Position numbers and translations under genes: made by a program. 64,000 nt of DNA from Planktothrix rubescens CCAP 1459/22. Its GTDB lineage: Bacteria > Cyanobacteriota > Cyanobacteriia > Cyanobacteriales > Microcoleaceae. This document shows, piece by piece, positions 54,579 to 63,438 of this stretch (position 1 is its first letter; every line of letters starts with the position of its first letter). The notes under the pieces were generated by a model. That model had not been told where the DNA came from. It worked only from the letters and a program-made list of their open reading frames with translations, and ran no database searches. The stretch spans positions 1,234,001 through 1,298,000 of the forward strand of contig LR882958.1 in NCBI GenBank assembly GCA_904830895.1. The letters run 5' to 3'.

Positions 54579-55169
54579 ATGTCTAACCGAACTGAAACAT
54601 CACTGACTCAGGAACTCAAAAGCCATATCCTAATTTTAGGGGGAATTGTTGCCTTCCTGTGGATAATTGAAATTATTGATTTTTTTGTATTTAGAGGCGC
54701 GTTAAATGGTTTAGGAATTCGTCCCCATCATATTCAAGGGTTACAAGGTATTTTCTTTGCTCCTTTTTTACACGGAAATTTCAACCATTTAGCCGCCAAT
54801 ACCTTACCCTTGATCATACTGGGTTGGTTTGTGATGCTGCGGGATGTTAAAGACTTTTTTGTTGTCACATTCATAACCATGATTATCAGTGGTTTGGGAG
54901 TGTGGTTATTCGGTTCACCTAATACAATTCATATTGGGGCGAGTGGAGTTATTTTTGGATACTTAGGATTTCTACTGTTAAGAGGATTTTTTGAACGCAG
55001 TTTTGCTTCTATTGCCCTATCCTTAGTTGTTGGTTGGCTTTATGGAGGCTTAATTTGGGGGGTTTTACCCTCACAATATGGGATTTCTTGGCAGGGACAT
55101 TTATTCGGATTTATCGGCGGTGTCTTCGCGGCACAAATACTGACTAAATTCCATCGGACTAAAGCCTAA
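54579..55169 (+). CDS. rhomboid-family intramembrane serine protease
   Basis: This is a 196-residue integral membrane protein. The catalytic dyad is S122 in HIGASGVIFGYLGF and H174 in SWQGHLFGFIGG, with the conserved HGNFNHLAANT (oxyanion region) at about 65-75. About six helices. It cleaves membrane protein substrates within the bilayer; the substrate is unknown. It stands alone, divergent from the M15-like gene. Confidence 0.92.
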   Translation: MSNRTETSLTQELKSHILILGGIVAFLWIIEIIDFFVFRGALNGLGIRPHHIQGLQGIFFAPFLHGNFNHLAANTLPLIILGWFVMLRDVKDFFVVTFITMIISGLGVWLFGSPNTIHIGASGVIFGYLGFLLLRGFFERSFASIALSLVVGWLYGGLIWGVLPSQYGISWQGHLFGFIGGVFAAQILTKFHRTKA

Positions 55170-55215
55170 TTGGATTTTCCAAAAATTCATAAATTAAGGT
55201 AAAATAAATATAAAG

Positions 55216-55252
55216 CCCTCTATAATAGAGTTAAAATTCTTACTATAGAGGG
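55216..55252. terminator. hairpin between the rhomboid and DUF1350 genes
   Basis: CCCTCTATA (55216-55224) pairs with TATAGAGGG (55244-55252). There is no strong T-run, so it is a weak terminator or an operator-like palindrome just before the DUF1350 gene. Confidence 0.5.
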
Positions 55253-55289
55253 TGTTAGTGTGACATCAAAATAATAATCTAAAAATCTA

Positions 55290-56054
55290 ATGGACTGGCT
55301 TTCTATTTCAGGAAATTGGGTGTTAATTCCCCCGCGCCCTCAAGCAATACTGCATTTTTTGGGGGGTGCTTTTGTAGCAACTTTACCCCATTTAACCTAC
55401 CGTTGTTTACTCGAAGAACTCGCCCATCAAGGTTATGCAATTGTGGCGACTCCTTTTATCAATAACCTAGATCATACAGCGATCGCTCAAGAAGTTTTCG
55501 AGATATTTGAAGATGGATTATATGATTTATATGATTTGCAATTCTTAAAACGGCGCGGTTTACCCATTTATGGATTAGGACATAGTATGGGGTGTAAAAT
55601 TCATTTGTTAATTGGTTCTTTATTTCCTGTCGAACGTTCAGGAAATATTTTAATGTCCTTTAATAATTATGCCGCCAGTCAATCTATTCCTTTAGTTGAA
55701 CAAATTTCACAATTCATGGATGTAGAGTTTACACCTTCTCCCGAAGAAACGAACCTTTTAGTTAGCGATCGCTATCAAATTAGAAGAAACCTTTTAATTA
55801 AATTCTCTAAAGATACCCTCGATCAAACCTCTAATTTACATCATATTTTAGATCAAAAGTTCCCAGGGTTAACTACTTTACAAAAATTAAATGGCGATCA
55901 TCAAACTCCCCTGGGCCAAAATATCAACTGGTCAGTGGGAGAAACCTTTACCCCTTTAGATGCTATTGGCCAATGGATTAAACAAGCAGTTTATCAAGAT
56001 TTAAACCAACTGAAGAAACAAATTTTGTATTGGTTAAATCCTTTATTAAAGTAA
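55290..56054 (+). CDS. DUF1350 family alpha/beta hydrolase-like protein
   Basis: The 254-residue protein belongs to the cyanobacterial/plastid DUF1350 family: start WLSISGNWVLIPPRP, then FLGGAFVATLPHLTYRCLLE and a nucleophile-like GHSMGCK (serine about residue 98). The fold is alpha/beta hydrolase-like. Enzymatic activity has not been defined for the family. No signal peptide. Confidence 0.82.
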   Translation: MDWLSISGNWVLIPPRPQAILHFLGGAFVATLPHLTYRCLLEELAHQGYAIVATPFINNLDHTAIAQEVFEIFEDGLYDLYDLQFLKRRGLPIYGLGHSMGCKIHLLIGSLFPVERSGNILMSFNNYAASQSIPLVEQISQFMDVEFTPSPEETNLLVSDRYQIRRNLLIKFSKDTLDQTSNLHHILDQKFPGLTTLQKLNGDHQTPLGQNINWSVGETFTPLDAIGQWIKQAVYQDLNQLKKQILYWLNPLLK

Positions 56055-56225
56055 CCACAAAGGCACTAAGACATTAAGTTAAGATGATTGGGGAACTAAT
56101 TGGGATTAATTCAGTCTGGTGCTGAGGATTATTTGGGTTAAGGTTGATTTATGGTGTCAATATTTTTACAGCTAAGTTAAGAGAAAATTAATCTTTTTTT
56201 CATCTTAAATCCGGTTCATAAGTCT

Positions 56226-59200
56226 TTGAAACTTAATTGCTATTATCTATTCAGATTGGGAAGATTTTCTAAAAGAAGTCAAAGTTCATCCTTAGCCCTG
56301 TCAACAATAGGGATTTCAAATCACCAATTACGGAGAGAAATTGAACACTATCAACAGGAAGTGATTCAAGATCCTGATTCCGATTTAGCCTATTATAATC
56401 TAGCGGTTGCGCTACAAAAACAGGACTTACTTGATGCAGCCCAGGAAAGCTATCAAATCGCAATTCGGCTGAATCCTGAAGCTGTTAATGCCTATATTAA
56501 TTTGGGATTAATTTGGGTTCAGAAAGAGAATTGGGAAGCCGCAATTATAACCTTTAAACAGGGGTTAATTCATTCTTCACAGTCTGCTAAACTCTATCAT
56601 AACCTTGCCCATACTTATTTTAAACAAGGCAGTTTTGATCAGGCGATCGCTGGTTATTTGCAAGCTATTCAACTGCAACCTGATTTAAAAGAATCTTACT
56701 TAAATTTAGGTAAGGCTTTTCAGAAACAAGGGTTACATGAAGTTGCTATTCAATATTTTAAACAACTAATTCAGGTTGAACCCGAATCAATTGCTGCCCA
56801 TAGTGAATGTGTAAACTCACTTTTACAACAGGATCAACTGGCAGCATCCCTATTTCATTTACAAAGAATTATTGAGTTAGAGCAACCTTTTATTACTGCT
56901 TACTGTCAGAATGTTAAACAGTTAAAAGGAGATGACGAACTCGATCAAGCCAGAATTACCTGTGGAAAATTAATTGAGGGTTTACAACAGAATCCCCAAT
57001 CTCCAGAGGTTTATCACGATTTTGCCAAGGTGTATTTTCATCTGGGAAATACTTTAGCAGAATATCGCAATTATCCGCAAGCGGAATATTATTATCAACA
57101 GTCTATTAAAGCTGATTCTAATTGGATTGATCCTTATTTAAAATTAGCAGAATCTTTTGTCCAGCAAAAACAATTTGTTTCTGCGGCAATTTATTATCAT
57201 CAAGCATTAGGAATTAATCCAGAACAACCGGAAATCTATCAACGGTTAACGTGGGTATTAGAACAGCAGAAATCAGACCACAAAAAGCCAAAATTAGCGG
57301 GTTTGAAAGTTAAACTAAATGCTAATTTTGATCCCACCGATTCTAACCATCCCCAATGTCAGGGTTTAGACTGTCCAATTTGTTTAAATCGAGTGTTTAA
57401 ACTTTTAAATCCAACTCGTTTAGCAGAAGGAATTTATGACTGTTCTCAACCTCAAGATATTTCTGGGAATATACCACCCCAATCTATTACTATTATTCCT
57501 AATGGAAAGGCTTGGATTGCACCTCAAAAAAGTTGGTGGAATGTTTGTAATGCGATCGCTATTCTCAACTCCAAAAATGAACTTTTAACCGATTTATCCC
57601 GATTTTATCCCACTCCCTTACCCGGATCAGATCCGATTGATTGGAAACAACATCAAATCTTTTTTTTAGAGGAATTTCCGCCTTTAGAAAAAATTTCCGG
57701 TTCCGTCGCTGTGTTATCGGGATTATCAGGAAATGTGTATTTTCATTGGATGGTTGATATTTTACCCCGCTTTGCTATTTTACAACAGGAGAAACCCGAT
57801 TGGCAAGAGATTAATTGGTTTTTAGTTAATAGTATAAAAGCCTCTTTTCAGCGAGAAACCTTACAAAAGTTAGGGATTACCGAATCTAAAATTATAGAAA
57901 GCGATCGCCATCCTTATATCCAAGCAAAACAATTAATTATTCCTACCTTTACCGGGTCAGTGGGATGGGTAACACCTGAAACTATCAATTTTCATCGGCA
58001 GTTATTTTCCGAGGCGATTACACCCTCTAATAATCCCTATCCAGAGCGGATTTTTATTCGTCGAAACCAAGCCAAATATCGGCAAGTTTTGAATGAAAAT
58101 GATGTGATTACTTATTTGAGTGAATGGGGAGTTATTCCTGTTGAATTAGAAACCCTATCTGTTGCAGAACAAGCAAGTTTATTTGCCCATGCTAAGGTTA
58201 TTATTGCCCCCCATGGTGCGGGATTAACAAATTTGATGTTTTGTCGTCCTGAAACTATTGTTATTGAACTGGTTTCTCCCCATTATATTCGTCATTATTA
58301 CTGGATAATTAGTCAACAATTAGGACTAAAACATTATTATATCACAGGGGAAGTTTTTCGATGTTATACCCTGCGAAATTTAATGTATCAATCACCATTA
58401 ATTGAGGATATTTATGTCAAAATCAATAATTTAGAAAAAATTCTCAAAATCTTAGATTCTGATCTCCAGAATCAAACCCCAATTTACTTTGCTTCTACCC
58501 TTGTTAAAGCCAGAGATAAACCAAAAATAGACTTAATTGAAAATACCAATATTTCGTCAAATTTACAACAAATTCAAACCCAAAGTTATCAAAGGAGTTC
58601 GATTAACATGGTCACTACTTATTCTAATAAAAACGGACATAACCATTATCAGGGAGAATTAACAGTAATTGAAACTAAAAATTCAGGTAATTCTTTGACT
58701 TCTTTAGAGTTATTTCGTCTCTCCAAACAAGATAATACAAACGTTAAGGAATCTAATTTAATTGAAATAGAAAATAGTATTAAAACGGCTGAAACTTACT
58801 TTGAACAGAAAGACTATCAACGGGTTGTTCAGGTATGTCAAAAAGTGATTCAACTTGACCCGAATACCGTTGAGGCTTATCACTTGTTAGGAAAATCTTT
58901 ACAGGGTTTAGGTAAACCAGAAGCAGCCTTAAAATGGTATCAATATATTATTAATCTTAAACCCAATGAAGCTATTGTTCATGCAAATTTAGGGAATTTA
59001 TATGCCCAACTCAAACAGTGGAAACTAGCTATTTATTCCTATCAAAAAGCGATAAAATTACAACCTAATTTAGCCCTAGCTCACCGAAATTTAGGAAAAG
59101 TTTGGAGTAAAATTGGTAAACCCGAACTAGCGGCTTATTGTTGGTATCAAGCCTTCAGTTTAGAACCTCAAAATATTAAACCAGAAGAACATCTTTCCCT

Positions 59201-60668
59201 GGGTAATATTCTATTCCGTCAAGGCAAAATTGATCAAGCCGAAATTAGTTATCGTCGCGCCCTGGAGGGAAATTCTAACCCCATTGAAATCTATCATAAT
59301 TTGGGAGAACTCTTTGCAGCCCAAGGAAAATTAGTAGAAGCGGAAAGTTTTTACAAACAAGCAATTCATTGTAATCCCAAATCCTTTGAATGTTATAATA
59401 GTTTAGGAAAGGTATTAGTTGCCCAAGGAAAATGGGAAGAAGTGGTTTCTTGCTATCGTCAAGCCTTGGAATTAAACCCTCGGTTACTATTAGCACTGCA
59501 AAACCTAACCCAAGCCCTTTTACATCAGAATAAAGGCATCACGGGAAGTTCTGACTATCGGCAAATCCTATTATTAATGGCGGGTAATTTACCCATTCAA
59601 TCTGTCCTAACAATGGGAATATCTTCCGCAAATATAATTTCAGAAAATCCTGTTCCCCAATTTACTGTAACCGCACCTATTTCTCTGCAACAAGCGCAGA
59701 TTTATTATCAGCAACAACAATATGAATCCTGTTTGCGTTTATGTCAGCAACTTTTACAACAAACTCCTAAAGATGTTGCTATTTATCAACTGTTAGCCAA
59801 GGTATTCACTGAACAAAAAAATTGGGAAAAAGCTAAATTGTGTTATCAAAAAGCAATTTCTCAACAGCCCAAAAACGAAAAATTGTATTTAGAATTAGGG
59901 GATATTTTTGCTCAACAACAACAATGGCAACAAGCGATCGCTTGTTATCAACAAGCCATTTTAATTCAACCCCAACCCCAAGACTACCATCAATTATCCC
60001 ACCTGTGGCAAATATTAGGACGTTCAGAAAATGCCGAAGATTGTTTATATGAAGCCCTACAATTAGCCCCAGAAAAAGCCACCTTAGAGGATTATTTTAG
60101 TTTAGGAAATGCACTTTGGAAACGGGGACAAATTAGTCAGGCGATGATCTGTTATCGGCGGGTATTAGATCGTGATCCCCAGCACGTTATTGCCCATCAA
60201 CGGTTAGCCCAGGGGTTACAACAGCAAAATGAATTAGAAGATGCGATCGCCCATTATAAACAAGCCTATCAAGTGGCAATTCAACAACTCAATCCCACCC
60301 ATCTATCATCGGGAAATACTGATTTTTCAGCCTCGAATGAAACGGGTTGGTTAGCCGAAACTCAAGCCCTATTAGGAGATATTTATTCACAGCAGCAACA
60401 ATGGCAGGAAGCGATTATTTGTTATCAAGAAGCGGTGAAATTAAATCCTAAATTAGTTTCAATTCAAGAAGCATTAGGGGATATTTGGTTTGAATCTCAG
60501 GACTGGGAATCAGCAACTAATTGTTATCGTCAAATTATCGAATTAGAACCGAATGCTTGGCAAGTTTACCATAAATTAGGTGATGCTTTACGAGAACATG
60601 GTCATCTCAAAGAATCAATTAAAGCCTATCGTCAAGCAACGGAATTAGCTAAGAAATTAGTTAGTTAA
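56226..60668 (+). CDS. TPR-GT61-TPR protein (putative glycosyltransferase)
   Basis: This is a 1480-residue protein starting at TTG (no early ATG exists). Residues 30-350 are TPR repeats. Residues about 380-750 form a GT61/DUF563 glycosyltransferase domain (HWMVDILPRFAILQ, RIFIRRNQAKYRQVLNE, IIAPHGAGLTNLMFCRPE). About 860-1480 are a second, longer TPR block. GT61 enzymes transfer sugars such as xylose or GlcNAc, and TPRs may bind protein acceptors or a complex. The second TPR block has Gln-rich helices and degenerate units. A terminator follows the stop. Confidence 0.88.
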   Translation: MKLNCYYLFRLGRFSKRSQSSSLALSTIGISNHQLRREIEHYQQEVIQDPDSDLAYYNLAVALQKQDLLDAAQESYQIAIRLNPEAVNAYINLGLIWVQKENWEAAIITFKQGLIHSSQSAKLYHNLAHTYFKQGSFDQAIAGYLQAIQLQPDLKESYLNLGKAFQKQGLHEVAIQYFKQLIQVEPESIAAHSECVNSLLQQDQLAASLFHLQRIIELEQPFITAYCQNVKQLKGDDELDQARITCGKLIEGLQQNPQSPEVYHDFAKVYFHLGNTLAEYRNYPQAEYYYQQSIKADSNWIDPYLKLAESFVQQKQFVSAAIYYHQALGINPEQPEIYQRLTWVLEQQKSDHKKPKLAGLKVKLNANFDPTDSNHPQCQGLDCPICLNRVFKLLNPTRLAEGIYDCSQPQDISGNIPPQSITIIPNGKAWIAPQKSWWNVCNAIAILNSKNELLTDLSRFYPTPLPGSDPIDWKQHQIFFLEEFPPLEKISGSVAVLSGLSGNVYFHWMVDILPRFAILQQEKPDWQEINWFLVNSIKASFQRETLQKLGITESKIIESDRHPYIQAKQLIIPTFTGSVGWVTPETINFHRQLFSEAITPSNNPYPERIFIRRNQAKYRQVLNENDVITYLSEWGVIPVELETLSVAEQASLFAHAKVIIAPHGAGLTNLMFCRPETIVIELVSPHYIRHYYWIISQQLGLKHYYITGEVFRCYTLRNLMYQSPLIEDIYVKINNLEKILKILDSDLQNQTPIYFASTLVKARDKPKIDLIENTNISSNLQQIQTQSYQRSSINMVTTYSNKNGHNHYQGELTVIETKNSGNSLTSLELFRLSKQDNTNVKESNLIEIENSIKTAETYFEQKDYQRVVQVCQKVIQLDPNTVEAYHLLGKSLQGLGKPEAALKWYQYIINLKPNEAIVHANLGNLYAQLKQWKLAIYSYQKAIKLQPNLALAHRNLGKVWSKIGKPELAAYCWYQAFSLEPQNIKPEEHLSLGNILFRQGKIDQAEISYRRALEGNSNPIEIYHNLGELFAAQGKLVEAESFYKQAIHCNPKSFECYNSLGKVLVAQGKWEEVVSCYRQALELNPRLLLALQNLTQALLHQNKGITGSSDYRQILLLMAGNLPIQSVLTMGISSANIISENPVPQFTVTAPISLQQAQIYYQQQQYESCLRLCQQLLQQTPKDVAIYQLLAKVFTEQKNWEKAKLCYQKAISQQPKNEKLYLELGDIFAQQQQWQQAIACYQQAILIQPQPQDYHQLSHLWQILGRSENAEDCLYEALQLAPEKATLEDYFSLGNALWKRGQISQAMICYRRVLDRDPQHVIAHQRLAQGLQQQNELEDAIAHYKQAYQVAIQQLNPTHLSSGNTDFSASNETGWLAETQALLGDIYSQQQQWQEAIICYQEAVKLNPKLVSIQEALGDIWFESQDWESATNCYRQIIELEPNAWQVYHKLGDALREHGHLKESIKAYRQATELAKKLVS

Positions 60669-60703
60669 AAGTCTCCCAATTAACTTTCAAAATAGAATCA
60701 TGA

Positions 60704-60748
60704 AAAAGCATACGCCCTATAAGTTAAACAAAGCGTGTGCTTTTTTAT
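60704..60748 (+). terminator. rho-independent terminator after the TPR-GT61 gene
   Basis: AAAAGCATACGC (60704-60715) pairs with GCGTGTGCTTTT (60733-60744) with one mismatch, followed by TTTTTTATT. It is a strong candidate. MITE A copy 2 begins directly after it. Confidence 0.85.
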
Positions 60749-60876
60749 TAAGTACCTAAACAAAATTAATTACACATCCTCCACCCTGTTCCCTCCCCCC
60801 CTAGCCCCCGTGCACGGGGGGTTTGGGGGGGCTGTTCCCTCTCTCAACTAGGTAATTTATTTTGTGTAACTACTTA
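60749..60876. repeat. MITE-like element A, copy 2
   Basis: This 128-bp copy of the element at 1056-1192 is bounded by TAAGTA...TACTTA. It lacks about 9 bases in the interior relative to copy 1. The GTGCAC-centred palindrome is preserved. It sits exactly between a terminator and the tRNA gene. Confidence 0.85.
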
Positions 60877-60982
60877 GAAATATATTGGAAATGCAGTTTT
60901 AGGATTACCCCAATAGAAAAATTCCTAAAACGACAGGGAAAAGATGACCTGTAACTTTTAAACAGTAAGCTTTTAACCTTAA

Positions 60983-61055
60983 CGAGTATGGAGGGACTCG
61001 AACCCCCGACCCTCAGGACCGGAACCTGATGCTCTATCCACTGAGCTACATACCC
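60983..61055 (-). tRNA. tRNA-Arg (anticodon CCG)
   Basis: The 73-nt cloverleaf folds on the minus strand. The acceptor GGGTATG pairs with CATACTC (one G-T pair), the D-arm is GCTCAGTGGATAGAGC, and the anticodon arm is TCAGG-TTCCGGT-CCTGA with anticodon CCG (decodes CGG). The T-arm carries TTCGAGT and the discriminator base is G. No encoded CCA. Confidence 0.95.
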
Positions 61056-61110
61056 AAACTTTTGTTAATATAGCATATTCTTGAGAAAATATCATTTTAT
61101 TTTTAGAATT

Positions 61111-61461
61111 ATGGACTCAATCCACATTTCAGGGATTCGCAGCTACGGTTATACCGGATATTTACCCGAAGAACAGGTTTTGGGACAATGGTTTGAAGCC
61201 GATATCACCCTGTGGTTAGATCTAAGACCCGTGGGTAGTAGTGATGCGATCGCCGATACCCTCGACTATCGCCAGACCATCAAAACCGTTGAGAACGTGA
61301 TTAAAACCAGCAAATTCGCCCTATTAGAACGATTAGCCACGGAAATTACCGACACCCTATTACAACAACCCTTAGTAGAAAAAGTCCGGGTACAGTTAAC
61401 CAAACCCGCCCCCCCCATTCCCGATTTTAGTGGAAAAATCCAAATTGATATCACCCGTTAA
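61111..61461 (+). CDS. folB: dihydroneopterin aldolase
   Basis: The 116-residue FolB counts from the ATG at 61111. An upstream in-frame codon at 61081 would add MRKYHFIFRI, which is not part of the family. Diagnostic residues: ISGIRSYGYTGYLPEEQ, DTLDYRQTIKTV, FALLERLATEI with the conserved glutamate, and TKPAPPIP. It makes 6-hydroxymethyl-dihydropterin in folate synthesis. Its stop is immediately followed by a long heptamer array. Confidence 0.94.
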   Translation: MDSIHISGIRSYGYTGYLPEEQVLGQWFEADITLWLDLRPVGSSDAIADTLDYRQTIKTVENVIKTSKFALLERLATEITDTLLQQPLVEKVRVQLTKPAPPIPDFSGKIQIDITR

Positions 61462-61648
61462 GTCATCAGTCATCAGTCATCAGTTATCAGTCATCAGTCA
61501 TCAGTTATCAGTTATCAGTTATCAGTCATCAGTCATCAGTCATCAGTTATCAGTCATCAGTTATCAGTGTGAGATTTGATTTGTGATCAGTTAATCATAA
61601 TCAGTGATCAATGAACTGATTACTGATTACTGATTACTAATAACTGAT
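61462..61648. repeat. large heptanucleotide array (STRR), 15 units plus a partly inverted second tract
   Basis: GTCATCA and GTTATCA units alternate 15 times without interruption (61462-61566). After 45 bases a second tract of GATTACT-type heptamers (about 61614-61648) is roughly the reverse complement, so the whole can form a long hairpin. The stop codon of the next minus-strand gene lies inside it. Confidence 0.9.
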
Positions 61649-63438
61649 TACCATTGGGGCGGTGATAGGAGTAGTTTAAAGGCTTGTTCGGGGTTGAGTG
61701 GGGCGCAGAAGAAATACCCCTGGCCAAAATCACAATTTAACTGTCTTAATTTTTTTAATTGTTGGGCGGTTTCTATGCCTTCTGCAATCACATTCATCCC
61801 CATTTTTTGAGCAATATTAATAATCACGGGAACTAGGCTAAATTGTTGAGGATCTTCGTCTAATTCCTGAATAAAAGAGCGGTCAATTTTCAAGGTATCA
61901 ACGGGAAATGAATGCAGATAACTTAAAGAAGAATATCCCGTACCAAAATCATCTAAACTGAGTTGAATTTTTCGCTCTCGTAACTGATTTAATATAATCT
62001 GTGCGCCTTTGACATTATTCATAATTGCACTTTCTTTAATTTCTAATTTTAAACAATTATAATTGAGATGGGTTTGCTCTACAATTTCATCCAATTGAGC
62101 AATTAAATTATTTTGAGTAAATTGTCGAGGGGTAAGATTAATACTAATAGTTAAGGGAATTTCCGAAAATTGTTGTTGCCAACAATAGATTTGTTCTCCC
62201 GCTTGTCGCAAAACCAAATTGCCGATTTCTGTAATTAAACCCGTTTCTTCGGCTACAGGAATAAACTCATTAGGAGAGATTAAACCTCGTTGGGGATGTT
62301 CCCAACAAACTAAGGCTTCAAATCCCACAATTTTTCCGGTTTTTAATGCAACAATAGGCTGATAATTCACTCCGAGTTGTTTTTCTTTAATTGCCGTGCG
62401 TAAATCCACATCAAGCTGTAAAAAAGATAGGGCATTTTTATACATACTGGAATCAAAAACTTGATAATAGGAAATGCCTCGGGATTTTGCCCGATACATC
62501 GCCGTATCCACATCGCGTAAAATTTGTTCCGGTTGGGTATAGTCCGGTTGACTATAAGCAACTCCAATACTGGCATTAATATAAATGGGATAGGAGAGAA
62601 TAGAAAACGGTTCAGCCAAAACTTCAATAATTTTCTCGGCCGTTTGAATCGCAATTTCCGGTTCAGTTAAATCCCTTAATAAAATCGCAAATTCATCTCC
62701 CCCAAATCGAGATAAAATATCAATATTAGATACGATAGATTGTAACCGTTGGGCAATAGCAACTAATAATTGATCCCCAACGGAATGTCCTAAAGAATCA
62801 TTAATCACTTTAAACCGATCGCAATCCAAAAACAACACCGCAAAGAGATAATTGGGACAATCTTGTAATTGTTTAATAGTCAATTCTAAATGTCGAATAA
62901 ATAAGACTCGATTGGGAAGGGCAGTCAACTCATCATAAAGGGCTTTTTTCAGTAATTGAGCATGAACATCTTCCAGTTCTTGGGTACGTTCTTTAACTCG
63001 TTGTTCCAATTCCATATTCAATTTTACAATTTTTTGTCGAGCAAATTGTAACGACAATTGATTTTGAACCCGGACTAAAACTTCATCAAATTGAAACGGT
63101 TTAGTAATATAATCAGCCCCCCCAGATGCAAAGCCTTTAATTTTATTCTGAACTTCGTCTAAAGCACTTAAAAAAATCACTGGAATATCGGCGGTTTCAG
63201 GATTATTTTTAATCTGTTTACATACCTCATAGCCATCTATCTGAGGCATCATAATATCCAATAAAACGATATCGGGTCGTTGAATTTCAATTGCTCTCAA
63301 GGCAATCATTCCATTCAACGCTTGACGCACTTCATAGCCTCGGCGGATCAACATTATAGATAGTAGACGCAAATTTTCAGGATTATCGTCGATAATCAAA
63401 ATATTGCCTTTAGAAATCTCGGATTGGTTTTCAATCAT
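61648..63438 (-). CDS. response regulator with GGDEF and EAL domains
   Basis: This is a 596-residue protein. The receiver has phospho-acceptor D61 in VLLDIMMPQIDG and K113 in ITKPF. A coiled-coil linker (about 135-165) precedes the GGDEF domain with intact SRFGGDEF (246-250) and the EAL domain with FEALVCWEH (EAL at 374-376). Both c-di-GMP synthesis and breakdown are possible. No I-site RxxD is obvious upstream of GGDEF. Its start overlaps the preceding regulator's end by 4 bases, so the pair is co-expressed. Confidence 0.94.
   Translation of the reverse strand: MIENQSEISKGNILIIDDNPENLRLLSIMLIRRGYEVRQALNGMIALRAIEIQRPDIVLLDIMMPQIDGYEVCKQIKNNPETADIPVIFLSALDEVQNKIKGFASGGADYITKPFQFDEVLVRVQNQLSLQFARQKIVKLNMELEQRVKERTQELEDVHAQLLKKALYDELTALPNRVLFIRHLELTIKQLQDCPNYLFAVLFLDCDRFKVINDSLGHSVGDQLLVAIAQRLQSIVSNIDILSRFGGDEFAILLRDLTEPEIAIQTAEKIIEVLAEPFSILSYPIYINASIGVAYSQPDYTQPEQILRDVDTAMYRAKSRGISYYQVFDSSMYKNALSFLQLDVDLRTAIKEKQLGVNYQPIVALKTGKIVGFEALVCWEHPQRGLISPNEFIPVAEETGLITEIGNLVLRQAGEQIYCWQQQFSEIPLTISINLTPRQFTQNNLIAQLDEIVEQTHLNYNCLKLEIKESAIMNNVKGAQIILNQLRERKIQLSLDDFGTGYSSLSYLHSFPVDTLKIDRSFIQELDEDPQQFSLVPVIINIAQKMGMNVIAEGIETAQQLKKLRQLNCDFGQGYFFCAPLNPEQAFKLLLSPPQW

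Noticed and set aside
61462-61566. Regular repeat array that might suggest CRISPR
   Set aside because: The period is 7 bp with no spacers and no cas genes nearby; it is an STRR.
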